A stretch of DNA of 40,521 nucleotides from CAZWTD01 sp964637345. GTDB taxonomy: Bacteria > Patescibacteriota > Patescibacteriia > HK-STAS-PATE-3. The stretch lies in assembly GCA_964637345.1 (NCBI GenBank), contig CAZWTD010000008.1, forward strand, positions 1-40,521, read 5' to 3'. Below the pieces are notes generated by a model, which was not told where the DNA came from, made no database searches, and saw only the letters and a list, made by a program, of their open reading frames with translations. Below, piece by piece: positions 29,964-37,864 of this stretch. Position numbers and translations under genes: made by a program. How positions within the stretch are numbered: the first letter of the stretch is position 1; each line of letters starts with the position of its first letter.

Positions 29964-31103
29964 GTGGGGGAACACACAGAAACAAAACACCAACATCACC
30001 CCGGACGACTTCGCCTAGGATTGCCGGTTCCTCGCGAGTTAGGGTTTGGGTTGCTTGGGGCGTTAGTACTTTTTGTTGGAACCTATGCCTGGGCTGCCTC
30101 GAGCGATGTTGGTCGCTCTCCTTTCGTCATTCCCGTTTTTTCTCATGTTCAGCTCGAACCTGGCCCGGTTACTCCCGAGCCTGAAACAGACCCGAACATT
30201 CTCCCGCGCCGGCTTGATGGGGCAATGGTAGCCAAAGATGCGGCAAATCTTTTTCCGGTTGCGATCATGTATGACAATAACCCGGCCGCCCGGCCGCCTG
30301 CTGGCGTGACACGTGCGTCAGTTGTTTATAATACACTCGTTGAGGGCGGGGCGACTCGGCTGATGGCGCTGTATAGCCCAGATGAAATTGCTCGCCTGCG
30401 CCTTGGTCCGATTCGGAGCTCGCGCGAGGTCTATCTCGAGTGGCTCTCGGAGTACGACGGCCTCTACGTTCATGCCGGCGGGAGCCCGGAAGCGCTGCAA
30501 ATGCTTTCTGGTTTTCAGATGAATGACTTGAATTGCCTCGGTTCGGGCGGGAGGTATTGCTTTCGGGATACGAGCGGATACGCTCCCCATAATTTGTTTA
30601 CCGACGGAGAAAAGATGAGCTTCGCTCTCCGGGATTACAGCTTAACCGAGACTCGTCCGGCGTATTCTTCATGGCGATTTAAGGATGATGACGTTCTTAC
30701 GGAGCGCGGGTCGTTTCGGGAGCTAGAGGTATATTACTCATCCGGAACCTATAGTGTTCGGTATAGTTATGATCGCGAGAAAAACGTTTATCCGCGTTTT
30801 CACGGTTCCGACCCGCACCGTGATCGAAATAGCGGGGAACAGATTGCTCCACACAACGTCATTGTCCAAGTGATTCCGCCGATTGTCTCGGTGCGCGAGA
30901 AGGGGCGGCTGACCTTGAATGTTACCGGAAGCGGAAAAGCTTTCCTGTTTCGCGACGGACTTGTCATTCCGGGGCGTTGGGAAAAGCCGACTCGAACCGA
31001 CCGTACGGTTTTTATCGCCGAAGACGGAACCGAAATGAAGCTGAATCGAGGTCAAACTTTTGTTGAGGTCGTTCCCGACGGCCGTGAATTTCCGTTCGAG
31101 TAA
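29964..31103 (+). CDS. DUF3048 (YerB-like) membrane-anchored protein, copy 2
   Basis: 379 aa from GTG 29964, 10 nt after copy 1; the frame extends upstream within copy 1 but no better start exists after its stop. The N-terminal anchor is FGLLGALVLFVGTYAWAA (about residues 29-46). It shares with copy 1 the blocks VVYNTLVEGGATRLMALY, LGPIRSSREVYLEWLSEYD, HAGGSPEAL, and LNRGQTFVEVVPDG. A Cys pair in the middle (LNCLGSGGRYCF) is unique to this copy. Clearly a tandem duplication with strong divergence. Confidence 0.82.
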   Translation: MGEHTETKHQHHPGRLRLGLPVPRELGFGLLGALVLFVGTYAWAASSDVGRSPFVIPVFSHVQLEPGPVTPEPETDPNILPRRLDGAMVAKDAANLFPVAIMYDNNPAARPPAGVTRASVVYNTLVEGGATRLMALYSPDEIARLRLGPIRSSREVYLEWLSEYDGLYVHAGGSPEALQMLSGFQMNDLNCLGSGGRYCFRDTSGYAPHNLFTDGEKMSFALRDYSLTETRPAYSSWRFKDDDVLTERGSFRELEVYYSSGTYSVRYSYDREKNVYPRFHGSDPHRDRNSGEQIAPHNVIVQVIPPIVSVREKGRLTLNVTGSGKAFLFRDGLVIPGRWEKPTRTDRTVFIAEDGTEMKLNRGQTFVEVVPDGREFPFE

Positions 31104-31108
31104 TTCTG

Positions 31109-31924
31109 ATGCCAAAACACCGACTTGTTGCGATTGATATCGATGGAACGCTGGTTGACCAAGGCGGGGTTGTTTCAGGGCGCAACAAGCGGGCGATCAA
31201 GAGCGTTCAAGGACGCGGTGTTGCGGTAACGTTATCGACCGGACGGACTTTCCAGACGACCGAACCCTTTATCCATTCTTTAAAAATTCAGCTGCCGGTG
31301 ATCTGTTACCATGGCGCCCTTATTCGAACCCGGCAGAAGATTTTCTTTTCGCGATTACTCCCCGAGAAACACATTAAGGGGCTTATTCGCTTTGGCTTTC
31401 AGCATCGCGTACAAGTCGCCCTTTTCTCGAAAGAACAGGCGTTTTTTCATAAGCCGATCGACCGCTGGGCGCGCGAGTATATCAATAACATCGAGCCGGT
31501 TCGCGAGGTGAACCTGGTTGACCTGAAACACTACCGCTTGCCGGAGCCGCCGCACAAGGCGATGTTTATTGCGTCCGAGCGGAAACTGCGCGCGATTGAG
31601 CCGGCGCTCCATCGCCGTTTCGGCCGGGCGTTCTATATGACCCGCTCGCACGGGAACTTAATCGAGTTCCTTCACCCACACGTTTCAAAAGGCCGTGCGC
31701 TCCGCTGGATCGCGCATCATCTCGGACTCCGAATGCCACAGGTTATGGCGATTGGCGATGCCCAAAACGACGTCTCTATGCTCTGGATGGCTGGTCTTGG
31801 CGTTGCGGTACAAAACGCTTCGCCGGAGGTAAAGCGGAAGGTTGACTGGGTGACGAGCGCAGTCGATAAAGACGGCGTTGCGGTTGCGCTTCGAAAGTTT
31901 ATTTTGAAGAAAGACTCGCGCTAG
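31109..31924 (+). CDS. HAD-superfamily phosphatase, Cof/YidA type
   Basis: 271 aa. Motif I DIDGTLVD (catalytic Asp pair, about residues 9-16), motif II STGR (about 43-46), and motif IV GDAQNDVSML (about 215-224) are intact, with the C2B cap in between. Lys of motif III is in KGRALRWIAHHLGL. It acts on an unknown phosphorylated metabolite. It starts 5 nt after the DUF3048 gene, and its 3' end overlaps prmC (opposite strand) by 26 nt. Confidence 0.88.
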   Translation: MPKHRLVAIDIDGTLVDQGGVVSGRNKRAIKSVQGRGVAVTLSTGRTFQTTEPFIHSLKIQLPVICYHGALIRTRQKIFFSRLLPEKHIKGLIRFGFQHRVQVALFSKEQAFFHKPIDRWAREYINNIEPVREVNLVDLKHYRLPEPPHKAMFIASERKLRAIEPALHRRFGRAFYMTRSHGNLIEFLHPHVSKGRALRWIAHHLGLRMPQVMAIGDAQNDVSMLWMAGLGVAVQNASPEVKRKVDWVTSAVDKDGVAVALRKFILKKDSR

Positions 31925-32792
31925 AGGGGTAGCGCAATTCAAGTACTCGCCATCGGCCCGCGAGATCGCGGTGCCAGTGTTGACGCATGCTTGGGAGCAG
32001 GGAGGTTGCCAGATTCCCCAAAGCGTTTTTTCGACGCGGGTCGATCTCGAGCAGGATCGGACAATGCCGATGTTGTTGTCGATACTGGACGAACAGCTCG
32101 CGGTAGAGACGGAGTCCATCAGAACCGCCGTCGAGCGCGAGCTTTGGCTCTCTGCGTATGCTCGGTTCGCTCCACGTTTCGCGTGAAGTGAGGTAGGGCG
32201 GGTTTGCGACAATGAGATCAAGTTCAACTCGACGTAGCGGGAGAAGGAGGTTGCCGCGGTGCCAGCGAACCCGATTACTAAGGCGCAGGCTTTTGGCGTT
32301 GCGTTGAGCTACCCCGAGAGCGATCGGGGAGCGGTCAACTGCATCTAGTCGGCACATCGGTCGTTCGGCCAAAAGTGTGAGCCCGAGGCAGCCTGAGCCA
32401 GTCCCAATATCGGCGATTCGGCAAGGAGCATGAGGAATAAGGTGAAGGCCTCGCGCAATAAGGAGTTCGCTATCAGCCCGCGGAACAAGGACGCCCGGCC
32501 TGACAACAAAATCACGACCATAAAATGATTGCTTTCCCGTCAGGTAGGCAAGCGGTGTGTGACGAGCGCGCGATCGAAGCAATACTCGGTAGCGCCGGAG
32601 GATAGGAGCAGAGCAAAGAAGGTCTGAATGAGTGGCGAGCCAGACGCGATCTTTCTTCAGGGCAAAACCACAAAGAAGCTCTGCGTCCAAGTCCGGGTAG
32701 GGAAGCTTGGCTGCGCGGAGTTGAGCTGCTCCATTAGCGAGCGTCTGCCTGACGCTTTGCGTGTTCGGCTGCGAGCGCGTTGAAGACCGCAT
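31899..32792 (-). CDS. prmC: Release factor glutamine methyltransferase
   Basis: 297 aa. The SAM-binding motif I is IADIGTGSGCLGLTL (about residues 126-140), and the catalytic NPPY motif is in LIVANPPYLTSRE (about 198-210). The N-terminal helical domain contains DAELLCGFAL and PLAYLTGKQSFYG, typical of HemK/PrmC. It methylates the GGQ glutamine of release factors; prfA lies directly upstream and the two overlap by 59 nt. ATG 32792 is chosen since no later start exists before conserved sequence. Confidence 0.93.
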   Translation of the reverse strand: MRSSTRSQPNTQSVRQTLANGAAQLRAAKLPYPDLDAELLCGFALKKDRVWLATHSDLLCSAPILRRYRVLLRSRARHTPLAYLTGKQSFYGRDFVVRPGVLVPRADSELLIARGLHLIPHAPCRIADIGTGSGCLGLTLLAERPMCRLDAVDRSPIALGVAQRNAKSLRLSNRVRWHRGNLLLPLRRVELDLIVANPPYLTSRETWSEPSIRREPKLALDGGSDGLRLYRELFVQYRQQHRHCPILLEIDPRRKNALGNLATSLLPSMRQHWHRDLAGRWRVLELRYPSSASLSSK

Positions 32793-33798
32793 CAAAGTTT
32801 CCGTCCATGATCGATTTGAGGTTGGAGAAGTTTTGGTTGATGCGATGATCCGTTAAGCGGTCCTGGGGGAAGTTGTAGGTTCGTATCTTCTCCGATCGGT
32901 CGCCGCTCCCAATTTGCGTTTTTCGGCTGGCCGAGTCGCTCTGTCGGCGTTTTTCCGCTTCGTAGGCAAAGATGCGTGCGCGGAGAATGCGGAAGGCCTT
33001 TTCTCGGTTTTGCTTCTGAGAGCGTTCGTCCTGACAGGAAGCCATAATGCCGGTCGGGAGGTGGGTAAGGCGGATGGCGGAGTAGGTCGTATTCACGCTC
33101 TGTCCGCCGTGGCCCGATGACGTTGTTGCCTCGACCTTTACGTCCTCAGGCTTAAGTTCAACGTCGGTTTCTTCCGCCTCCGGAAGGACAGCCACAGTTA
33201 CCGTAGAGGTGTGGACGCGTCCGCTCTTCTCAGTTTCTGGAACCCGCTGAACGCGGTGGACCCCAGCCTCGTACTTCAGGAGTTTATAAACCGAGCGGCC
33301 GTTGACCTCAAAAACCACTTCCTTGTATCCGCCGATACCGGTTCGGTTTGCTTCAACCAGCTTTGTTGTCCAAGCGCGGCGTTCAGCGAAACGCGCGTAG
33401 GCCCGGAAGAGCTCAGCAGCAAAAAGACCCGCCTCATCTCCGCCTGCGCCAGCTCGGATTTCGACGATGGTATCTTTCGAGTCGAGCGGGTCTGGGGGAG
33501 TAAGGAATTCGCTCAAACGCGCTTCAAGCTCCTTTAGCCGTTCGGACAAGGTGACTCGTTCCTCCTCGGCGATCATTCGCAGCTCAGGGTCGGATTCGTT
33601 TGTCGCGAGTGATTCGGCTTCGGCGAGGGACTCGCGGAGAGTCTTGAGTTCCCGGATACTCCGAACAGCCGATTCAAGGTCGGCATACTCTTTTGAGCGT
33701 TCACGAAGGCGATCCGCGTCCTGGTTTAGGGTCGGATCTTGAAGTTCACGTTCGAGTTCGTCGTGCCGCGCGATGATCGCGGCGAATCGATCATCCAT
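32734..33798 (-). CDS. prfA: Peptide chain release factor 1
   Basis: 354 aa. The codon-recognition motif is PET in HRVQRVPETEKSG (RF1 form PxT), and the catalytic GGQ motif is in SSGHGGQSVNTTYSAIRLTH. GSGDRSEKIRTYNFPQDR near the C-terminus is also typical. It reads UAA and UAG stop codons. It is followed by prmC in an overlapping arrangement and preceded by rpmE; the three form a leftward operon. Confidence 0.97.
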   Translation of the reverse strand: MDDRFAAIIARHDELERELQDPTLNQDADRLRERSKEYADLESAVRSIRELKTLRESLAEAESLATNESDPELRMIAEEERVTLSERLKELEARLSEFLTPPDPLDSKDTIVEIRAGAGGDEAGLFAAELFRAYARFAERRAWTTKLVEANRTGIGGYKEVVFEVNGRSVYKLLKYEAGVHRVQRVPETEKSGRVHTSTVTVAVLPEAEETDVELKPEDVKVEATTSSGHGGQSVNTTYSAIRLTHLPTGIMASCQDERSQKQNREKAFRILRARIFAYEAEKRRQSDSASRKTQIGSGDRSEKIRTYNFPQDRLTDHRINQNFSNLKSIMDGNFDAVFNALAAEHAKRQADAR

Positions 33799-33813
33799 AA
33801 GCTCGGCCGACTC

Positions 33814-34053
33814 CTAAGATGAGCGGGCGCTGCGCTTGGCTTTGACTGCTGCTCCTTTTTCGCGGAGCCGCTCGAAGCGGTCGATCCGGCGTGCCGTGTC
33901 GACAAGCTTCTGTTTGCCGGTATAGAAGGGGTGGCAGTTGGAGCAAATTTCAACTCGAAGCTCGGCCTCGGTTGAGCCGGTTTCAAAGGTATTTCCACAG
34001 GCACAAACGACTTTTGCCTTCGGGTGATAGGTTGGATGGATGTCCTTCTTCAT
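33814..34053 (-). CDS. rpmE: 50S ribosomal protein L31, zinc-binding form (bL31)
   Basis: 79 aa. The N-terminus MKKDIHPTYHPKAKVVCACG and the CxC ... CSNCHPFYTGKQ pattern identify the zinc-binding C+ type of L31. The tail is basic. First gene of the rpmE-prfA-prmC operon, 15 nt before prfA, with its own promoter at 34087-34115. Confidence 0.96.
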   Translation of the reverse strand: MKKDIHPTYHPKAKVVCACGNTFETGSTEAELRVEICSNCHPFYTGKQKLVDTARRIDRFERLREKGAAVKAKRSARSS

Positions 34054-34086
34054 GGGAATAGCGAAACAACAATCTTGAGCGGGGTG

Positions 34087-34115
34087 AGTGTACCAGGTTC
34101 TCGCGGCCTTGGCAA
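34087..34115 (-). promoter_or_regulatory. rpmE promoter
   Basis: On the - strand, TTGCCA (34110-34115), 17-bp spacer ending CCTGG, TACACT (34087-34092). Confidence 0.75.
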
Positions 34116-34144
34116 GCCCTAACCCCTCTACGAAAAAGCGGCCC

Positions 34145-34173
34145 TTGCCAAGAGTGCCGACATCTGGTAGAGT
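34145..34173 (+). promoter_or_regulatory. rpsB promoter
   Basis: TTGCCA (34145-34150), 17-bp spacer ending TCTGG, TAGAGT (34168-34173). It shares TTGCCAAG and CTGGTA with the divergent rpmE promoter. Confidence 0.75.
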
Positions 34174-34300
34174 GGTCCCGTTGTACGTTTTCTTATTTAT
34201 TCATCTCTCATACGCGCGAAGCCATTGGCTGCCTCGGACTGTCTGCCGCTCGTCGGAACCGGTCCAAGGTCAACGCTCGTAGCGGTCCCGTTCTACGGGA
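34174..34300 (+). promoter_or_regulatory. rpsB leader with a direct repeat and hairpin
   Basis: A leader of about 140 nt. GGTCCCGTTGTACG (34174-34187) recurs as GGTCCCGTTCTACG (34284-34297). The second copy folds into TCCCGT/ACGGGA (34286-34300) directly ahead of the SD AAAGGAA. This may be an autoregulatory S2 leader. Confidence 0.4.
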
Positions 34301-34319
34301 AAGAAAGGAACGAAGTAGT

Positions 34320-35084
34320 ATGCGCGATATCTCACTCGCCGAACTCCTCAAAGCCGGGGTGCATTTTGGTCACCAGGTTAGCCGGTGGCATCCCAAGATG
34401 CGGCCCTTTATCTTTGCGGCCCGGAACGGCATTTATATCCTCGACCTCGAGAAGACAAAGGAACGACTCGAAGCGGCGGCTTCATACGCTGAGGAGATTG
34501 CGGCCCGCGGGGGATCCATCCTCTTCATCGGAACAAAGCGCCAAGCGAAGCCGATTATCGAGCGTGAGGCGAAGCGCGTTGGGATGCCCTACGTGACAAA
34601 TCGCTGGATCGGCGGAACCTTTACGAATTTTCCGACGATTAGCCGAGTGATCAGCACCTATAAGCGACTCCTTGGTGAACGGGAGCGCGGTGAGCTTCAG
34701 AAGTACACGAAGAAAGAGCGCTTAAAGATCGATGAGGAGATTGAGCGGCTCGAGTCGCTTGTCGGTGGAATTTCCGAACTGGCGAAGCTTCCGGACGCGG
34801 TCTTCATTGTCGATTTGAAGCAGGAACGGACAGCTGTGAAAGAAGCCCGGAAGACCGGCCTGCCGATTCTCGCGATTGCGGACACGAACGTGAATCCGAC
34901 AGGACTGCATTATCCGATTCCGGCGAATGACGACGCGACGAAGTCGATTGAACTCATTGTCGCCGCGATTGCCGACGCTATCGCTGACGGCCGGGCGCGA
35001 TTCGAAAAGTCAGGCGCAGCGGCGGCCGCTCCAACGCCTCAGCCATCGGTTGAGGAAGTTGATTCCCAAACAACTGTTGAGTAA
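34320..35084 (+). CDS. rpsB: 30S ribosomal protein S2 (uS2)
   Basis: 254 aa. LLKAGVHFGHQVSRWHPKMRPFIF (residues 9-32) and WIGGTFTNF (about 97-105) are diagnostic, as are FIVDLKQERTAVKEA and IPANDDATKSIEL. The C-terminus is Ala/Pro-rich. The SD GAAAGGAACG precedes the ATG. Standard rpsB-tsf pair. Confidence 0.98.
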   Translation: MRDISLAELLKAGVHFGHQVSRWHPKMRPFIFAARNGIYILDLEKTKERLEAAASYAEEIAARGGSILFIGTKRQAKPIIEREAKRVGMPYVTNRWIGGTFTNFPTISRVISTYKRLLGERERGELQKYTKKERLKIDEEIERLESLVGGISELAKLPDAVFIVDLKQERTAVKEARKTGLPILAIADTNVNPTGLHYPIPANDDATKSIELIVAAIADAIADGRARFEKSGAAAAAPTPQPSVEEVDSQTTVE

Positions 35085-35097
35085 TCAAGACAAAGGT

Positions 35098-35685
35098 ATG
35101 GATATTTCTTTAGAGACGATCAAAGAGCTTCGCGAACGAACCGGCGCTGGCGTTGTTGAAAGTAAAGAAGCGCTCGTAGAAGCAAAAGGCGACCTCGATC
35201 AGGCAGTCGCGCTTCTCCGAAAGAAGGGCGCAGCAACCGCGCTCAAGAAGCAGGATCGCGCGACCAAAGAAGGCGTGATTGGAAGCTATTTGCATCCAAA
35301 CCTCAAAGTCGCCAGCCTCGTGGAAGTGAGCTGCGAAACGGATTTCGTCGCCCGCACGGAAGGCTTCCAGGCCTTTGCTCATGATCTTGCTATGCAGGTC
35401 GCAGCGACGAACCCCGCGTACCTTCGACCGGAAGATGTTCCAGCTGAGGTTCTCGAGCATGAACGGAAGATCATTGCTGAATCTGATGACATCGCCGGTA
35501 AACCACCTGAGGTGATGGAGAAGATTATCCAAGGCCGGCTCGAAAAATTCTACCGTGAGACGTGTTTTCTGAAGCAGGCCTTTATCAAAGATGATAGTCT
35601 CACGATTGAACAGTTGGTAACTGACGCGGTGACGAAGTTTGGAGAGAATATCCAACTCGGCCGCTTCGTACGATTCCAACTCTAA
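35098..35685 (+). CDS. tsf: Elongation factor Ts
   Basis: 195 aa from ATG 35098, preceded by ACAAAGGT. The N-terminal UBA-like domain has IKELRERTGAGVVESKEAL (residues 8-26), followed by the core with VEVSCETDFVARTEGF (about 75-90). It is short, comparable with bacterial EF-Ts having a single core subdomain (about 200 aa) rather than the 280-aa E. coli form. It recycles EF-Tu. Confidence 0.97.
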   Translation: MDISLETIKELRERTGAGVVESKEALVEAKGDLDQAVALLRKKGAATALKKQDRATKEGVIGSYLHPNLKVASLVEVSCETDFVARTEGFQAFAHDLAMQVAATNPAYLRPEDVPAEVLEHERKIIAESDDIAGKPPEVMEKIIQGRLEKFYRETCFLKQAFIKDDSLTIEQLVTDAVTKFGENIQLGRFVRFQL

Positions 35686-35689
35686 TCGC

Positions 35690-36553
35690 ATGATGCTTAT
35701 CGACGCCATTCTCGCTGGCATCGTCGTTCTCGGGCTCATCGTCATCGTGGCGCTGTTAGTCCGCAAGTTTCCGATGCTCAGTTCAATCGACCCAGAAGCG
35801 ATTCCCGCTGAGCGAGAGGCGAAGATGAAGCAGGATCTTATCGAGCGTCGACTTGAGCGGAAGTTCGGCCTTCTCGGAACGCGCGCCTTCGGTTGGCTCG
35901 GGGGAGTGATTCAATGGCTTCGACTCGCGGCCCGGCGAGGATACTGGAAGCTTCGAGAAATTGAAAAAGAGTACCGACAACGTGCTCGTCTTCAGTTGAG
36001 CCCCACCCAGCGAGCCGAGCTTCAGCGGAAGGTTAGCGTTCTCTTAGAGGAGGCAAAGACCGAGCTTGAGGCCGAACACTATACAGAAGCGGAGAAGCGC
36101 TGTATTGAGGCGATCGCGCTTGAACCGAAGAGTCTCGCGGCTTATCATGTTCTCGGCGATGTGTACCTGAATGCGAAAGATTATACACATGCGATTGAGG
36201 TATTCGCGCACTCGATTGAGCTTAGCCGGCGAACCTATCGCGTGAAGGGATCGGCGCAGCGCGCGACTGGTGAGGCGCAAGAATACGGCGGACATACTGG
36301 AGATGTTGCGGAGCTTTACTTCGATCAATCATTAGCCTATCGACAGCTCAACCGTTACGACGACGCGATCAAGAGTTGCGAAGAGGCCACCCGGCTTGTT
36401 CCGAATCATCCGAAATTTCTTCATACCTTGCTCGAGCTGGCGTTAGACGCAAAAAATAAAGCACTAGCTCAGCGTACGCTCGCGAAATTGAAAGACGCCA
36501 ATCCGGAGAATCAGCGCTTGAGTGAATTCGAAGCAGCCGTGAAGGCATTGTAG
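35690..36553 (+). CDS. Membrane-anchored TPR protein
   Basis: 287 aa. The N-terminal helix (LIDAILAGIVVLGLIVIVALLV, about residues 3-24) is a membrane anchor. A basic coiled segment follows, and then TPR-like repeats: AEKRCIEAIALEPKSLAAYHVLGDVYLNAKDYTHAIEVF is split over about 140-180, with a further copy at YFDQSLAYRQLNRYDDAIKSCEEA (about 215-240). It probably scaffolds proteins at the membrane. It starts 4 nt after tsf and ends shortly before the tRNA cluster. Confidence 0.75.
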   Translation: MMLIDAILAGIVVLGLIVIVALLVRKFPMLSSIDPEAIPAEREAKMKQDLIERRLERKFGLLGTRAFGWLGGVIQWLRLAARRGYWKLREIEKEYRQRARLQLSPTQRAELQRKVSVLLEEAKTELEAEHYTEAEKRCIEAIALEPKSLAAYHVLGDVYLNAKDYTHAIEVFAHSIELSRRTYRVKGSAQRATGEAQEYGGHTGDVAELYFDQSLAYRQLNRYDDAIKSCEEATRLVPNHPKFLHTLLELALDAKNKALAQRTLAKLKDANPENQRLSEFEAAVKAL

Positions 36554-36578
36554 TTCATATCTTGGTCCAGTCGTTCCT

Positions 36579-36654
36579 GCCGATGTAGCTCAGTTGGTAG
36601 AGCAACTCCATGGTAAGGAGTAGGTCAGCGGTTCAAATCCGCTCATCGGCTCCA
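36579..36654 (+). tRNA. tRNA-Thr (anticodon GGU)
   Basis: 76 nt. Acceptor GCCGATG/CATCGGC, anticodon arm ACTCC-ATGGTAA-GGAGT, T-loop TTCAAAT, discriminator U73, encoded CCA. The leader CCAGTCGTTCCT (36567-36578) is perfectly complementary to AGGAACGACTGG (36654-36665). U73 and anticodon GGU match the thrS T-box. Confidence 0.97.
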
Positions 36655-36713
36655 GGAACGACTGGAGCAATAATAACACGGGTCGGATTCCCAGTCTGCG
36701 CTGGGGCAAGCTC

Positions 36714-36740
36714 GCGGTCAAACGGGGCAGACTACCACCG
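36714..36740 (+). repeat. Relic of tRNA-Tyr plus insertion junction
   Basis: 27 nt matching 36797-36823 at 26 positions: GCGGTCAAACGGGGCAGACT followed by one variable base and CCACCG. It continues after 4-5 nt into the 73-bp repeat at 36745, suggesting a decayed earlier copy of the GIY-YIG cassette. Confidence 0.7.
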
Positions 36741-36744
36741 TTAG

Positions 36745-36817
36745 CAAACGATTATTGAAAAAATAGCCTAGACCTTCCTGGTGGGCAGTTACCGAAGCGG
36801 TCAAACGGGGCAGACTG
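36745..36817 (+). repeat. 73-bp direct repeat, copy 1
   Basis: Identical by inspection to 37107-37179. It includes the last codons of a GIY-YIG ORF, the tRNA-Tyr leader, and the 5' part of tRNA-Tyr up to the first anticodon base. Confidence 0.9.
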
Positions 36818-36879
36818 CCACCGCCGTAGGCGGGGTCCCGCCTTCATTACTAAGAATATTGTGGCGGGATAAATCTGCT
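36783..36879 (+). pseudogene. tRNA-Tyr fragment split at the anticodon by a 52-nt insert
   Basis: The 5' part (36783-36817, GGGCAGT ... GACTG) is identical to tRNA-Tyr. Then come 52 nt with inverted arms TCCCGCC (36836-36842) / GGCGGGA (36863-36869), and then TAAATCTGCT (36870-36879), which is the continuation of the Tyr anticodon arm. The rest of the tRNA is missing and the GIY-YIG gene begins. Confidence 0.75.
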
Positions 36880-36882
36880 AGT

Positions 36883-37128
36883 ATGAAATGGGTTGTCTAC
36901 GTTCTTCAGAGCCTGCATCATCGAAGATATTATGTCGGATCAACGTCCGACATAAACCGTAGAGTAGGTCAGCATAATTCTGGAAAAGTGTCTTCGACAA
37001 AACGAGGGATACCTTGGAAGGTAGTTTTCAGAGAAGAAGCTCACAACCGCCAAATAGCCTATAAAAGAGAGCTCCAGATAAAATCATATAAGGGAGGGCA
37101 GGCCTTCAAACGATTATTGAAAAAATAG
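36883..37128 (+). CDS. GIY-YIG family endonuclease
   Basis: 81 aa from ATG 36883. The GIY-YIG motif appears as WVVYVLQ ... YYVGST (about residues 3-19), followed by DINRRVGQHNSG with the catalytic Arg, and a later Glu in YKRELQIKSYKG. This is the short single-domain form often found scattered in Patescibacteria and Bacteroidetes. The gene lies between a split copy and an intact copy of tRNA-Tyr, and its last codons are part of the 73-bp duplication. Upstream in-frame translation (from 36781) is tRNA-derived and not used. Confidence 0.88.
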   Translation: MKWVVYVLQSLHHRRYYVGSTSDINRRVGQHNSGKVSSTKRGIPWKVVFREEAHNRQIAYKRELQIKSYKGGQAFKRLLKK

Positions 37129-37179
37129 CCTAGACCTTCCTGGTGGGCAGTTACCGAAGCGGTCAAACGGGGCAGACTG
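37107..37179 (+). repeat. 73-bp direct repeat, copy 2
   Basis: Identical to 36745-36817; spans the 3' end of the GIY-YIG gene and the 5' half of the intact tRNA-Tyr. Confidence 0.9.
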
Positions 37180-37230
37180 TAAATCTGCTGGCTTACGCCT
37201 TCGTAGGTTCGAATCCTACACTGCCCACCA
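37145..37230 (+). tRNA. tRNA-Tyr (anticodon GUA)
   Basis: 86 nt, class II with a long variable arm. Acceptor GGGCAGT/ACTGCCC, anticodon arm GCAGA-CTGTAAA-TCTGC, T-loop TTCGAAT, A73, encoded CCA. The leader CCTTCCTGGT (37135-37144) is complementary to ACCAGGAAGG (37227-37236). Confidence 0.96.
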
Positions 37231-37266
37231 GGAAGGTTTCAGCAAGAGCGAATAAAGGATGACCGT

Positions 37267-37602
37267 ATGGAGCTTCACGAATCAGACTACGTCTTTATCC
37301 AAACCTCAGTTCCGGTCGCTCAAGCCGACGCAGTTCGGAGGGCAATGGGCGACGCCGGGGCAGGGGAGCAGGGAAAGTACGCGTACTGTAGTGGTTCCTT
37401 CAAAATGAACGGCCGCTTCATTCCGCTCGCAGGCGCGAGTCCGGCGATTGGCGAAATTGGAAAAGCCGAAATCGTTGAAGAAGAAGCCATTCAGATGCTC
37501 TGTCATAAAGAAAGGCTTGAGAAGGTAATTGAGGCGCTCAAAGCCGCGCATCCCTACGAAGAGCCACCCATTGACATTTTTCCACGATACGAGCTTCAGT
37601 AA
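37267..37602 (+). CDS. NIF3/YqfO insert-domain-like (CutA/PII-like) protein
   Basis: 111 aa. HPYEEPPIDIFPRYEL at the C-terminus matches the small PII/CutA-like domain found inserted in NIF3/YqfO proteins and as stand-alone proteins. The start YVFIQTSVPVAQADAVRRAMGDAGAG fits the first strand and helix of that fold. The exact role is unknown; metal or ligand binding is likely for the fold. It sits between tRNA genes. Confidence 0.75.
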   Translation: MELHESDYVFIQTSVPVAQADAVRRAMGDAGAGEQGKYAYCSGSFKMNGRFIPLAGASPAIGEIGKAEIVEEEAIQMLCHKERLEKVIEALKAAHPYEEPPIDIFPRYELQ

Positions 37603-37612
37603 GAGCAGATGT

Positions 37613-37816
37613 GCCAGCGTAGCTCAGTGGTAGAGTCTCGCACCAGCTTGAGCCGGGATAGCTCAGTGGTAGAGCAGCTGTTTTGTAAACAGCAGGTCGC
37701 AGGTTCAAATCCTGTTCCCGGCTCCAGCTGGTGCGGGATAAACAGTAGGCTTGTCAAGGCGCATGCCGGGATCGTCGGTTCCCCCGGACTCCGATCCGGG
37801 GCGACCGCTGGCTCCA
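37613..37816 (+). pseudogene. tRNA-Gly-like gene interrupted by tRNA-Thr(UGU)
   Basis: The 5' end GCCAGCG pairs with CGCTGGC (37806-37812), followed by U and CCA: an acceptor stem separated by 204 nt in total. The D-arm GCTCAGTGGTAGAGT is intact. The anticodon stem TCGCA merges into the leader helix of the inner tRNA-Thr (37652-37726) and resumes as TGCGG. The T-arm GTCGGTTC ... CGAC is enlarged by the hairpin CCCCGGA-CTCCGA-TCCGGGG (37782-37801). The Gly assignment is inferred from the D-arm and the conserved Thr-Tyr-Gly-Thr order known from other bacteria. Confidence 0.55.
37652..37726 (+). tRNA. tRNA-Thr (anticodon UGU)
   Basis: 75 nt. Acceptor GCCGGGA/TCCCGGC, anticodon arm GCTGT-TTTGTAA-ACAGC, T-loop TTCAAAT, U73, encoded CCA. 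The leader CGCACCAGCT (37639-37648) pairs with AGCTGGTGCG (37726-37735). It is nested inside a tRNA-Gly-like sequence. Confidence 0.96.
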
Positions 37817-37864
37817 GCGTGACTAGATCGTTTTTCATCAATCAGCTATTAGCAAGATCATCCT

